Numbered from the stretch's first letter, positions 27,758-36,096 are shown. The stretch: DNA of 64,000 bases from RHLJ01 sp963974345 (GCA_963974345.1 CAXBBW010000005.1:62001-126000), one strand, 5' to 3'. Notes: a model not told the origin generated them from the letters alone. Numbers and translations are program-made.

Positions 27758-29524
27758 ATGAAGAATCTAAACTACATTTTCTTATTTCTATTCTTCCTAA
27801 CTTCGAATACTTTTTCGCAGACTGCTAGTAATGCGTCTAATTCTCAGTCTCTAGAACTTAAGGTTTCATCGTTAGAGCAAAGCTATGATTCACAGGTTTA
27901 CCTCCTTCTATCTAATTATTTTGACCGTAAAAAGTTTTTCGTAGATGTAAATATTAATGCAGAGTTTATTGATGAAACTGTAGAAACTACTCAAAATAGA
28001 GTTATTCAGAATAGACCTGATAACGTCACGATGCCTGGTCTTCCTTTTCTTCCTCAAGAAAATCTTAGAGCTAATACCTCGACCCAAACTCCTGAAACGG
28101 TTGTAAATCAAAGTTCAATTAGAACTCTTCGACTCATAAACATCAATATCAGTATTTATGCTGATACCTCTTTTTCTCCTCAAGAAATACAATTTATGAG
28201 TCTTTTGACTGAGATAGCAGCAAAAACTAACGATGCACGTGGCGATGAAGTTACCATAGCCCAAATACCAATTCCAACCATTGGTACTGTTGATCCAATT
28301 CAAGTCATTCAATCCCCTCCTGAACAAGAGAGTATTTTAGCTTCTTTCAGATCTTATATACCGGGATTTGTTCTATTAATTCTCTTTGGCGCAATTATGT
28401 TTCTATCTAGGTTTTTTAATAAACCTGAAGAACGTAGTTCACAGCTTCAACAAAGAGAGAGTATTAAACATGATATTTCGATAAGCGATTTCGGTAGACC
28501 AAGCGAGCAAGTTATAGTTAATAATTCTGAGGGTAGAGATATATCAATTGAGATAGATGAATTGATCAATAACTTCTTTAATAAATCACAAGAAATAGCA
28601 CTTTTGTTTGAATATTGGTTAGATGAAAATAAAGAAGAGGGCTCATTAAAAGCAGCAGAAGTAATTGCAAGTGTAGATAAACAACTCCTCAGAGCTATAA
28701 AAAATGATTTGCAGCCAGAAAATTTAGAGAGTATTAACGCCGCTTTAGAAACTCTAGCTCCAATGATGTCTGAAAGGAAAAGTTCCGTTATAAGAAGTTT
28801 CAATTCAGTATTAAAAACTGGAAATAAAACGAACCTTAGTTCGAAGAAGAATGGGCATATTAACTTATTCAAATTCCTTGATCATATTTCTGATGCTCAA
28901 ATAGTTGATTTGCTAAATGATGAAGGCTATCAAACCGGAGCTCTTATTATAGATTATTTACCAGACGATAAAGCAGCTAAGGTACTTGATAGAATAGATA
29001 AAGTACGTAGTGCTAATATTATGCTTAAAATGACAACCATTAGTAGCATTCCATACCAACTACAAAGTGAAATTTCTTCTAAGCTTTTTGATAAGGCAAT
29101 GGACTTAAAAGATCAAGAAAAGGAACAACGTTTAGGAGCCGAAAATATACTCCCTGTTCTTGATAAACTGCCATTGAATGAACAGCAAGCTTATATCGAT
29201 CAATTAAAAGCTACTAATTCTGTTGTAGGTGAAGTGGTTGAAAGGCAATTTATTACCATTAATCAGGTTTTAACTCTTACTGATGATATTATTAAAGAAG
29301 CTATTGTTGATGTAAATACCTCCACCCTTCTGGATGCTGTAATCGGGCTTGATCAAAAGTTGGTCGATAAATTTTTATCAGTGCGTCCTAAAAGAGAGCA
29401 ACGTTTGATTCGTTTAGAACTCGATGGTTTAAAAGATAGACCAGTAAAAGATACCAATGAGGCAAAATCTGAAGTAATGAAAAGGATTAGAAAAACAGTT
29501 CAAAAAAATAAGAGCTTGTCTTAA
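27758..29524 (+). CDS. FliF ring domain fused to FliG motor domain
   Basis: This 588 aa protein has a signal peptide (1-20). About 30-175 matches the third ring-building motif of FliF: LELKVSSLEQSYDSQVYLLL, then IRTLRLININISIYAD, FSPQEIQ and ARGDEVTI. A transmembrane helix is at 201-220. About 255-588 is FliG: LLNDEGYQTGALIIDYL and PDDKAAKVL align by eye with the FliG middle-domain motif EHPQ (here EGYQ, residues 389-392). The C-terminal part aligns with the torque helix, with R546 and E554 near the positions of R281 and D289 of the E. coli protein. FliF/FliG normally form the MS ring and the rotor. The N-terminal ring domains of FliF are absent. The topology puts FliF-like parts outside and FliG in the cytoplasm. 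Distant homology is judged by eye, but several motifs occur in the right order. Confidence 0.82.
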   Translation: MKNLNYIFLFLFFLTSNTFSQTASNASNSQSLELKVSSLEQSYDSQVYLLLSNYFDRKKFFVDVNINAEFIDETVETTQNRVIQNRPDNVTMPGLPFLPQENLRANTSTQTPETVVNQSSIRTLRLININISIYADTSFSPQEIQFMSLLTEIAAKTNDARGDEVTIAQIPIPTIGTVDPIQVIQSPPEQESILASFRSYIPGFVLLILFGAIMFLSRFFNKPEERSSQLQQRESIKHDISISDFGRPSEQVIVNNSEGRDISIEIDELINNFFNKSQEIALLFEYWLDENKEEGSLKAAEVIASVDKQLLRAIKNDLQPENLESINAALETLAPMMSERKSSVIRSFNSVLKTGNKTNLSSKKNGHINLFKFLDHISDAQIVDLLNDEGYQTGALIIDYLPDDKAAKVLDRIDKVRSANIMLKMTTISSIPYQLQSEISSKLFDKAMDLKDQEKEQRLGAENILPVLDKLPLNEQQAYIDQLKATNSVVGEVVERQFITINQVLTLTDDIIKEAIVDVNTSTLLDAVIGLDQKLVDKFLSVRPKREQRLIRLELDGLKDRPVKDTNEAKSEVMKRIRKTVQKNKSLS

Positions 29525-29525
29525 T

Positions 29526-30053
29526 ATCGAAAAAAAAATTTACATACCGCTCTTTCTTCTATTTCTATTCATTTTTGCGAACTGTAATAGTTCAAAGCAA
29601 ATTTCTCAAATAGATCTACAAGAGGATACTCAATCTTCAGAAGAAGAAGTATCCACTACTGAAGATTTAACTGAAGCAAGAGAAGATAGTGCTCAAGTAA
29701 GTCGAAGAGCAGCTTTACTTGAAGTATATAAGGAAGAGTTGAATGATTCTTATAGAACAGACGCGAACGGCATTATTTCTTATTACATTTTAGCACAACA
29801 ACGGTTCTATAACGGCGATTATCAAAACGCTCTTAAATATATAAACACAGCTGCAAATATTAGAGAAAATGCTGATATACTTGCTTTAAAAGGGAGTATC
29901 TATTTGGGGTTAGGTTCAACAGAAAATTTTGTAGCTAATTGGAGACAAGCATTAGAAATTGATGCAGATGTTCCAATTCCTCCAATACCATATATAGTTC
30001 AACAGCTACAACAGAATGGTCTAATTGACAGCAATTTAAAAAAAAGCTTTTAA
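29526..30053 (+). CDS. TPR lipoprotein, start codon non-canonical
   Basis: The frame codes I-E-K-K-I-Y-I-P-L-F-L-L-F-L-F-I-F-A-N-C, a lipoprotein signal with lipid-acceptor Cys at residue 20, then an acidic linker and a TPR unit (ILAQQRFYNGDYQNALKYI, ALKGSIYLGLGS, NWRQALEIDADVPIP). No ATG, GTG, TTG or CTG lies in frame upstream (the frame closes at 29478), so the start is a rare ATH codon, most likely ATC 29526, one base after the preceding stop; ATA 29508 is the alternative. A start at TTG 29739 would remove the signal and much of the acidic region. A run of nine A (29530-29538) sits at the start and could also mark a slippage site or sequence error. The TPR closely resembles that of the usher at 24704. 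It probably sits in the envelope between motor and usher. Confidence 0.72.
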   Translation: MEKKIYIPLFLLFLFIFANCNSSKQISQIDLQEDTQSSEEEVSTTEDLTEAREDSAQVSRRAALLEVYKEELNDSYRTDANGIISYYILAQQRFYNGDYQNALKYINTAANIRENADILALKGSIYLGLGSTENFVANWRQALEIDADVPIPPIPYIVQQLQQNGLIDSNLKKSF

Positions 30054-30066
30054 TCTCAATTTATAT

Positions 30067-30864
30067 ATGAGAACATCTGTACTAAATATTTTAAGCTTTC
30101 TTATATCTATTATAGCTCTGACTTGGGGTTCAGTTTTAGTAATGGGTTTTGCAGAATATGATCTAATTCCTTCTGAATACGAGTTCCTTAACATTCCCAG
30201 CCTTGTTATCGTATTTGGTGGTATCTCAGCAAGTGTATTTATCAGTTACCCTTTTAAACATGTGGTAACTGCACTAAGAGCAAGTATGCGTCTCTTTTCA
30301 CACAGCGAGATTACTGAAAAGATGTTAGACAACGATATTGATCTCATTTTAGAATGGCAAAAACGAATCAATAACAACAAAATTCAAGCAATAAATGACT
30401 TAAGCCAACAATATGAGGATAAATTTGAAGGCTATCTTTTTTCTGTTCTTGATACGAATTACAGTACTGAAGAATTACGTGAATTGGGAGAAATAAATAT
30501 CACTGAGAACTATTCCCGTCAACAACAAATCACACAAATAATTTCCAGTATGGGTAAAACCTCCCCAGTTTTTGGTATGCTTGGTACTCTTTTTGGTTTG
30601 ATTGTGATTCTGTCCGGTTTTAATGAAGTAGAATCTCTTTTAACCGGTTTAGGTGCTGCTTTAATGACTACTCTATATGGAATTCTGATTGGGAATTTTA
30701 TTTTTACTCCTATGGCAAAGAAAATGCATAGCACATCTTCCCTCCAATATTTTAGGGAAAAATTGATTTTAGAAGGAATAATTTTAATTCAGGAACAAAA
30801 ATCTTCTCTTCAAATTTATGATCGGCTTCAAGCTCATATGAGAAGAAATAAATACACAATGTAG
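30067..30864 (+). CDS. MotA-like stator subunit
   Basis: This 265 aa protein has four hydrophobic segments: about 6-27, 43-63, 160-190 and 192-215. The third contains SPVFGMLGTLFGLIVIL and the fourth AALMTTLYGILIGNFIF then TPMAKK, the signature of MotA, including prolines at 167 and 215 where MotA has its conserved pair. The cytoplasmic loop has FEGYLFSVLDTNYSTEELR, as in MotA/PomA. MotA with MotB forms the ion channel that turns the rotor through FliG. TolQ/ExbB and GldL are more distant alternatives; four helices and the MotA motif favour MotA. It lies between the TPR lipoprotein (13 bases) and the MotB-like gene (11 bases). Confidence 0.85.
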   Translation: MRTSVLNILSFLISIIALTWGSVLVMGFAEYDLIPSEYEFLNIPSLVIVFGGISASVFISYPFKHVVTALRASMRLFSHSEITEKMLDNDIDLILEWQKRINNNKIQAINDLSQQYEDKFEGYLFSVLDTNYSTEELRELGEINITENYSRQQQITQIISSMGKTSPVFGMLGTLFGLIVILSGFNEVESLLTGLGAALMTTLYGILIGNFIFTPMAKKMHSTSSLQYFREKLILEGIILIQEQKSSLQIYDRLQAHMRRNKYTM

Positions 30865-30875
30865 CATAAAAAGAT

Positions 30876-32585
30876 TTGAACGAAGGTCAGCTACATAATA
30901 ACCCAAAGTCACTATATCCAGAAGAACCTCTTGAGGATCTAGATGATGAAAGTTGGCAAGTAAGCTATCTTGATATTATTACTATAATACTTGGATTTCT
31001 TATAATTTTACTTTCCTTTTCCACATTATCCAAGCCCGAAGTCTCTTCACTTTCAACAGTTTTTGGAAATTCATCGGATAAAACTGAATTTATAACAACG
31101 CCCATTGAGGATATTCAAGCAGAACTTGAAGCCCTATTAAAACCTCAAATAGATCAAGAACGTTTGATAATTTATCGTGATCTAAATGATATCCGAATTC
31201 GCTTTAAAGGCGACGATTTCTACTCCTCGGGTAATGCAACTCTTCAAGGTGAAGGTTTAGATCTACTAAACCATGTAATTCGAGCATTTCAGCAGGTCTC
31301 GTACTCAGATTTTAATATTGAAGTTGAAGGTCATACCGATAATGTCCCGATCTCTACTGCTAATTATTCTTCAAACTGGGAATTATCTACTGCCAGAGCG
31401 TCTAATGTTGTCAAATATTTTGATAGAATGGGTTTAGAAGTCGGTCGCTTAAAAGCCTCTGGATTTGCTGATTCACGTCCCCTTGTTCAAATGGATTCTT
31501 ATGGTAACCCATTTGCTGCAACCAAAGAACAGAATAGAAGAATCGTTTTGCGACTTTATTATACTTCTGAAGGTTTACAGAAAAGAGCAAATGAAGAAGA
31601 TCTTGCTTCAAATTCTGATGTAGAAGAACTTCCAGAAGTTACATTAAATACACCTGAACCTGAATCAATAACTGATCGATTGGCTCAAGAAATCCGTGAC
31701 ATAAGTGCTGCAAATAAAGCACCAGAACAAGTTGAGCCAGAACCTAAAGAAGAAACACCAGCTCCAGCAGTTCCTGAAACTGTTCCTGAGTCTATAAAAT
31801 CGACCAAGTTGGCAGATATTCCTACCTTCTTAGATACGAATATCTCTTGTGGGTTTTCAATTCAAATAGGCAGTTTCCAATCATTATCATCAGGATTTCA
31901 AGTAGCTGATAATGCACAAAAGAAAACAGGTCTTGAATTTGAAGTTGCTTCAAATTCAAGACTTTATTCTGTTCGATCAAAATCTATCCCATCTTTTTCT
32001 GAAGCTTTGAACTCTCAAAAAGAAATAGCTTCTAAACTAGGCGATTCGACCATTGGAGTTGTTCATCAATGCTATAAACCTGGTGAGGAAGTGCCTAAAT
32101 CACTTGAATATCAAATCCAATTTGGAGCATTTCAAAACCAAGAAAATGCACTTTCTTACACAATTAAGTTGGACGAAGAATTTCAAATTCTGTCATATAT
32201 GAATAGAAGGTCATCAACATATAATGTAGTTGCTGGACCTTATAATGACAGAGAAACCGTATTAAGCCAGCTTAAATCTTTTAAAGACAAAGGAGTGAAA
32301 GAGAATATTTTTATAAAGCCGATAAATGAATCTACTTTCGATTATAAATATGCGTATCAGCTCCAATTAGATTCTTTTAGTTCAATTACAGAAGCACAAA
32401 CGGTTTCAAAAAGGATTTCTGATACTTTGGGAATTTCATCAACCGTATCCACTGCAAAAGATGGCAGCTACCTTATTTTGACTGATCGAAGTAATGATTG
32501 GAATGAGATTATCAGCCAATATGAGCGATTTAAAACTAGAGTGCCTAGCTCTAACCCTGTTATTTTTTACTTAGAGTATTTATAA
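30876..32585 (+). CDS. MotB-like stator subunit with OmpA and three SPOR repeats
   Basis: The start is TTG 30876; the frame is closed by a stop just upstream (30867). The 569 aa protein has a short cytoplasmic N-terminus, then SWQVSYLDIITIILGFLIILLSF; Asp33 aligns with the proton-carrying Asp32 of MotB. About 115-230 is an OmpA-like peptidoglycan-binding domain (IEVEGHTDNVPIST, NRRIVLRLYY). A proline/glutamate-rich linker leads to three SPOR-like repeats starting near 326, 412 and 493 (FSIQIGSFQS, YQIQFGAFQN, YAYQLQLDSF). SPOR domains bind denuded glycan strands. This layout is unusual: typical MotB ends after OmpA. It is the last gene of the cluster and is followed by a terminator. Confidence 0.87.
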   Translation: MNEGQLHNNPKSLYPEEPLEDLDDESWQVSYLDIITIILGFLIILLSFSTLSKPEVSSLSTVFGNSSDKTEFITTPIEDIQAELEALLKPQIDQERLIIYRDLNDIRIRFKGDDFYSSGNATLQGEGLDLLNHVIRAFQQVSYSDFNIEVEGHTDNVPISTANYSSNWELSTARASNVVKYFDRMGLEVGRLKASGFADSRPLVQMDSYGNPFAATKEQNRRIVLRLYYTSEGLQKRANEEDLASNSDVEELPEVTLNTPEPESITDRLAQEIRDISAANKAPEQVEPEPKEETPAPAVPETVPESIKSTKLADIPTFLDTNISCGFSIQIGSFQSLSSGFQVADNAQKKTGLEFEVASNSRLYSVRSKSIPSFSEALNSQKEIASKLGDSTIGVVHQCYKPGEEVPKSLEYQIQFGAFQNQENALSYTIKLDEEFQILSYMNRRSSTYNVVAGPYNDRETVLSQLKSFKDKGVKENIFIKPINESTFDYKYAYQLQLDSFSSITEAQTVSKRISDTLGISSTVSTAKDGSYLILTDRSNDWNEIISQYERFKTRVPSSNPVIFYLEYL

Positions 32586-32586
32586 A

Positions 32587-32620
32587 CAAAAAAAAGACTT
32601 TTTGATTGCTCAAAAAGTCC
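32587..32620. terminator. Bidirectional intrinsic terminator
   Basis: A perfect 10-base stem (GACTTTTTGA / TCAAAAAGTC) with a 4-base loop lies between convergent genes. The minus-strand side has a long T-run and ends the pdh operon; the plus side ends the motor gene cluster with a weaker tail. Confidence 0.88.
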
Positions 32621-32645
32621 TTTATAAAATTATATTATGCTTCTT

Positions 32646-33884
32646 TTAAAGAAGCATAGAAAGTGGATTTTCTATCAAGTTTCGAACTGTGTTTAAAAAC
32701 TGAGCTGCTTTAGCTCCATCTACAACTCTATGATCACTTGATAAAGTAACCTTCATTCTTTTTCCTGGTACAACGGCCCCGTTCTCTACAACAGGTACAT
32801 CACGAATAGCTCCAACTGCAAGAATACACGCATTTGGAGGATTGATGATTGCCGTAAATTCCTCGATTCCAAACATCCCCAAATTACTTATAGTGAATGT
32901 ACTTCCTTCCATTTGATCTGGTTGAAGTTTTCTATCACGAGCAAGTCCAGCGAGTTCTCGGGTTTCTGCTGATATCTGTGATAACCCTTTTTTATCGGTG
33001 TGCTTAATAACAGGTGTCATTAATCCTTCATCAATGGCAACAGCAACGGCAATATTCACGTCTCCGTGCTGTATCATGGTATCTCCATGCCATGAGGTGT
33101 TAATTGCCTGATGACGCGTTAGAGCCACTGCACAAGCTTTAACAACAATATCGTTGAAACTTATTTTCACATCATTAGCTTCGTTCATTGACTTTCTGGC
33201 TTCAAAAGCAGCCTTCATATCAATATCTATGGTTTCGTAAAAATGAGGGTTTGTGAATTTACTCTCAGAAAGTCTACGAGCAATAGCTTTTCGCATTTGA
33301 GATACTTTCACTTCTTTACTTTCTAAACTTTCAAAAGAAGGATCTGGTGCTGAAGAAGCTGTTGGTTTAGTCAATCCTCCTGAGCCTTTAAAGTCTTCTA
33401 CATCTTTTTTAACGATTCTTCCTTCTGGTCCTGAACCACTCACTCCAGAAAGATCAATTCCTTTGTCCTCGGCAATTTTCTTAGCTAATGGAGACGCTTT
33501 TACTCGTCCATTCTCAGAAGAACTAGCAGGTGTTGATGTTTCGTCTTTTGATGGTTCAGAATCTTTTTCTTCTTTTACTTCTGCTTTTTCTTCGGTAGCT
33601 GAAGAAGTACTTTCTCCTCCTTCTAAAAGAGCAGAAATATCTTCTCCTTTTTCACCAACGATGGCAATTAAACCACCCAAAGGAACAGCATCACCTTCAC
33701 CAGGAACAATTTTAAGAATAGTACCACCATCAAAAACCTCGACATCCATCGTAGCTTTATCAGTATCTACTTCAGCGATTATATCTCCCGCTTCTACAGT
33801 ATCCCCTTCTTTAACATTCCATTTTGCGATTACCCCTTCTTCCATGGTATCGCTAAGCTTGGGCATTTCAATTTTTATTGCCAT
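32646..33884 (-). CDS. pdhC: Pyruvate dehydrogenase E2, dihydrolipoamide acetyltransferase
   Basis: This 412 aa E2 carries one lipoyl domain (1-80, lipoyl Lys43 in DTDKATMDVEV) and an E/K/P/S-rich linker. An E1/E3-binding domain follows (about 128-168, RVKASPLAKKIAEDKGIDL), then the catalytic acetyltransferase core, with HRVVDG near the C-terminus holding the active-site His and Asp. It transfers acetyl from E1 to CoA in the pyruvate dehydrogenase complex in the cytosol. It is last in the E1alpha-E1beta-E2 operon, 21 bases after pdhB. A 2-oxoglutarate or branched-chain E2 is less likely because the E1 subunits match the PDH type. No E3 gene is in the window. Confidence 0.93.
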   Translation of the reverse strand: MAIKIEMPKLSDTMEEGVIAKWNVKEGDTVEAGDIIAEVDTDKATMDVEVFDGGTILKIVPGEGDAVPLGGLIAIVGEKGEDISALLEGGESTSSATEEKAEVKEEKDSEPSKDETSTPASSSENGRVKASPLAKKIAEDKGIDLSGVSGSGPEGRIVKKDVEDFKGSGGLTKPTASSAPDPSFESLESKEVKVSQMRKAIARRLSESKFTNPHFYETIDIDMKAAFEARKSMNEANDVKISFNDIVVKACAVALTRHQAINTSWHGDTMIQHGDVNIAVAVAIDEGLMTPVIKHTDKKGLSQISAETRELAGLARDRKLQPDQMEGSTFTISNLGMFGIEEFTAIINPPNACILAVGAIRDVPVVENGAVVPGKRMKVTLSSDHRVVDGAKAAQFLNTVRNLIENPLSMLL

Positions 33885-33905
33885 AATTACTTCTTTTGAG
33901 TGGTT

Positions 33906-34889
33906 TTAATTTCTGTAAGTTACTTGGTTAACTGCATCAATAACCTGTTTTGGACTTGGAAACCAAGCATCAAAAAGCTTTTTTGAAAATGGAGCGTTCA
34001 CATCTGGTAGTGTAACCCTCTGTACGGGAGCGTCCAAATAATCGAACGCATCTCTTTGAATTAAGAATCCTATTTCGGATGCAAATCCCGCAAATGGATG
34101 TGCTTCATCAACTACAACACAACGATTAGTTTTCTTAACAGACTCTATAATCAACGGAAGATCAAGTGGTTTAACTGTTCTTGGATCAATTATTTCTGCT
34201 TCAATACCATCTTTAGCTAGTTGAGCAGCTGCTTGAACTGCAACATGATACATTTTACCATGAGCAACTATAGTTACATCACTTCCTTCACGTTTAATCT
34301 TCCCTTTTCCAATTGGAATGATATAATCTTCTTCATCAGAAACTTCACCTTTTAGCCCATACATTTGCTCTGATTCCATAAAAAGCACAGGACTGTTATC
34401 ACGAATAGCAGATTTCATCAACCCTTTTGCGTCATCAGGCTCAGATACATAAATAACTTTCAAGCCAGGGAATTGAGCATACATGGAATCATAAGCAACA
34501 GAGTGAGTTGCACCCAATTGACCAGCGGATGCATTTGGACCTCTAAACACAATTGGGCAATCAGCTTGTCCACCCGTCATATATTTTACTTTTGTAGCAT
34601 GATTTATGATTTGATCTGCTGCTAGAACTGCAAAATTAAAAGTCATGAACTCAACTATTGGTCGGAGACCTTGCATAGCTGCTCCAACACCAATTCCTGA
34701 AAATCCAAGTTCGGAAATTGGAGTGTCAATCACTCTTTTAAATCCATATTTATCTAGCAAACCTTCTGTTACTTTGTAAGCACCGTTATATTCAGCTACT
34801 TCTTCACCCATAATGAATACTCGATCATCGCGACCCATTTCTTCATCAATTGCGTGTTTTATTGCTTCTCTAAATTGTAATTCAGCCAT
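33906..34889 (-). CDS. pdhB: Pyruvate dehydrogenase E1 beta subunit
   Basis: This 327 aa protein begins MAELQFREAIKHAIDEEM and contains VFIMGEEVAEYNGAYKVTEG, the cofactor-binding region of E1 beta subunits. It ends with the standard C-terminal transketolase domain (VTLPDVNAPFSK). With the E1 alpha subunit it forms the heterotetramer that decarboxylates pyruvate and transfers the acetyl group to the lipoyl arm of E2. Its length is normal for the family. It lies 20 bases after pdhA and 21 bases before pdhC. Confidence 0.94.
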   Translation of the reverse strand: MAELQFREAIKHAIDEEMGRDDRVFIMGEEVAEYNGAYKVTEGLLDKYGFKRVIDTPISELGFSGIGVGAAMQGLRPIVEFMTFNFAVLAADQIINHATKVKYMTGGQADCPIVFRGPNASAGQLGATHSVAYDSMYAQFPGLKVIYVSEPDDAKGLMKSAIRDNSPVLFMESEQMYGLKGEVSDEEDYIIPIGKGKIKREGSDVTIVAHGKMYHVAVQAAAQLAKDGIEAEIIDPRTVKPLDLPLIIESVKKTNRCVVVDEAHPFAGFASEIGFLIQRDAFDYLDAPVQRVTLPDVNAPFSKKLFDAWFPSPKQVIDAVNQVTYRN

Positions 34890-34909
34890 TTTAGGTAATC
34901 TCTTAAATT

Positions 34910-36010
34910 TTAAACGTGGAAGTAAGGGTTTTCTTCGGTAAACATGTCGTCATACATCTCTTCCAATTCTGGGAAAGGAGATTCATCAGCAAAAGTTACC
35001 GAGTCAAGGACTTCCTGTTCTACTCGATCTTCAATTTCTTTTAAAAAATCTTCGTCAGCTATTTTGTTCGAAAGTATATAATCTTTTAATCGAGCTATTG
35101 GGTCAATTTTCTGAAACTGCTCCAACTCTTCTTTAGTACGATACTTTTGAGGATCAGACATTGAGTGACCTCGATATCGGTAGGTTCTGATCTCAACAAA
35201 ATAAGGTTCAGAGTTTTCGCGAACGTCATCAGCTATTTCTTTCATTTTCTCATATACAGAAAATAAGTCCATTCCGTTGATAACTGCGCTCTTCATTCCA
35301 TATCCTTTTGCACGATCAACGATTTCAGCAACTGTATGTCTTTTTGCAGCAGTACCCATTGAGTATCCATTATTTTCAACTACAAAAATAACTGGAAGCT
35401 TCCAAAGCTGAGCCATGTTCATAGTTTCGTGTAAAGAACCTTGATCAACGGCTCCATCACCAAAGAAAGTAGCAGATATATTACCTGTGCCTTTGTATTT
35501 GTTACCAAAAGCGAGTCCAGCACCAATAGGAATATGTCCTCCTACGATTCCATATCCACCCCAGAAATGGTTCTCAGCTTTAGCAAAGTGCATTGATCCA
35601 CCTTTACCTTTTGAGCAACCAGTAGCTTTACCAAAAAGCTCTGCCATTCCTTCATTTGGAGTTACTCCACGACATAATCCCCAGCCGTGATCACGGTAAC
35701 CGGTAATTATATCATCATTGTCATCAAAAGCGAAAACAGTACCTGTTGAAATAGCTTCTTGACCTATATAAAGGTGCAAAAAGCCACCAAATTTACCTTT
35801 CTGATATTGTTGCATTGCTCTTTCTTCAAAACGACGTTGCAGATACATCTGCTCGTACATCGCTTTCAAATTATCTTCTGAAAGTCCTAATGCTTTATGT
35901 TTCTTTTTTGTAGCTGCGGGTAAATCAACCCCTTTCTGTACAACTCCATCATTTGCTTCGCCAATGCCTCGTGGTGCAAAAACGATATCGTCTTTTATTT
36001 TTTTCGCCAT
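34910..36010 (-). CDS. pdhA: Pyruvate dehydrogenase E1 alpha subunit
   Basis: This 366 aa protein has the thiamine-pyrophosphate motif GDGAVDQGSLHETMNMAQLW...VVENN, the E1-alpha loop segment YRYRGHSMSDPQKYR that carries regulatory serines in other organisms, and the N-terminal MYLQRRFEERAMQQYQKGKFGG motif. It catalyses the TPP-dependent first step of pyruvate oxidation together with PdhB. It is the first gene of the operon; alaS lies upstream on the same strand with an 86-base gap, in which I see no strong terminator. Confidence 0.95.
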   Translation of the reverse strand: MAKKIKDDIVFAPRGIGEANDGVVQKGVDLPAATKKKHKALGLSEDNLKAMYEQMYLQRRFEERAMQQYQKGKFGGFLHLYIGQEAISTGTVFAFDDNDDIITGYRDHGWGLCRGVTPNEGMAELFGKATGCSKGKGGSMHFAKAENHFWGGYGIVGGHIPIGAGLAFGNKYKGTGNISATFFGDGAVDQGSLHETMNMAQLWKLPVIFVVENNGYSMGTAAKRHTVAEIVDRAKGYGMKSAVINGMDLFSVYEKMKEIADDVRENSEPYFVEIRTYRYRGHSMSDPQKYRTKEELEQFQKIDPIARLKDYILSNKIADEDFLKEIEDRVEQEVLDSVTFADESPFPELEEMYDDMFTEENPYFHV

Positions 36011-36096
36011 AGTAATTTTGTTCTTATCAGTAACCCTGTAAAGGGGTCAAAATATATCTATTTTTTTTAAAGTTTTCGTGAACTGATTTATTTGTC

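Noticed and set aside
29739..30053. A short TPR protein starting at TTG 29739.
   Set aside because: This start removes a clear lipoprotein signal and acidic linker in the same open frame upstream.
15991..32585. A canonical type IV pilus, type II secretion or flagellar locus.
   Set aside because: No assembly ATPase, platform protein, secretin, prepilin peptidase, rod, hook, filament or export genes are present.
15991..32585. A standard Bacteroidota gliding locus (gldLM type).
   Set aside because: The MotA/MotB-like proteins carry MotA/MotB motifs and OmpA/SPOR domains rather than GldL/GldM features, and no gld or spr genes are beside them.
33463..33909. A 148-codon open frame on the plus strand opposite pdhC.
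   Set aside because: It lies wholly antisense to a clearly conserved E2 gene and has low-complexity, unrecognisable sequence; it is a shadow of the E/K/P/S-rich linker.
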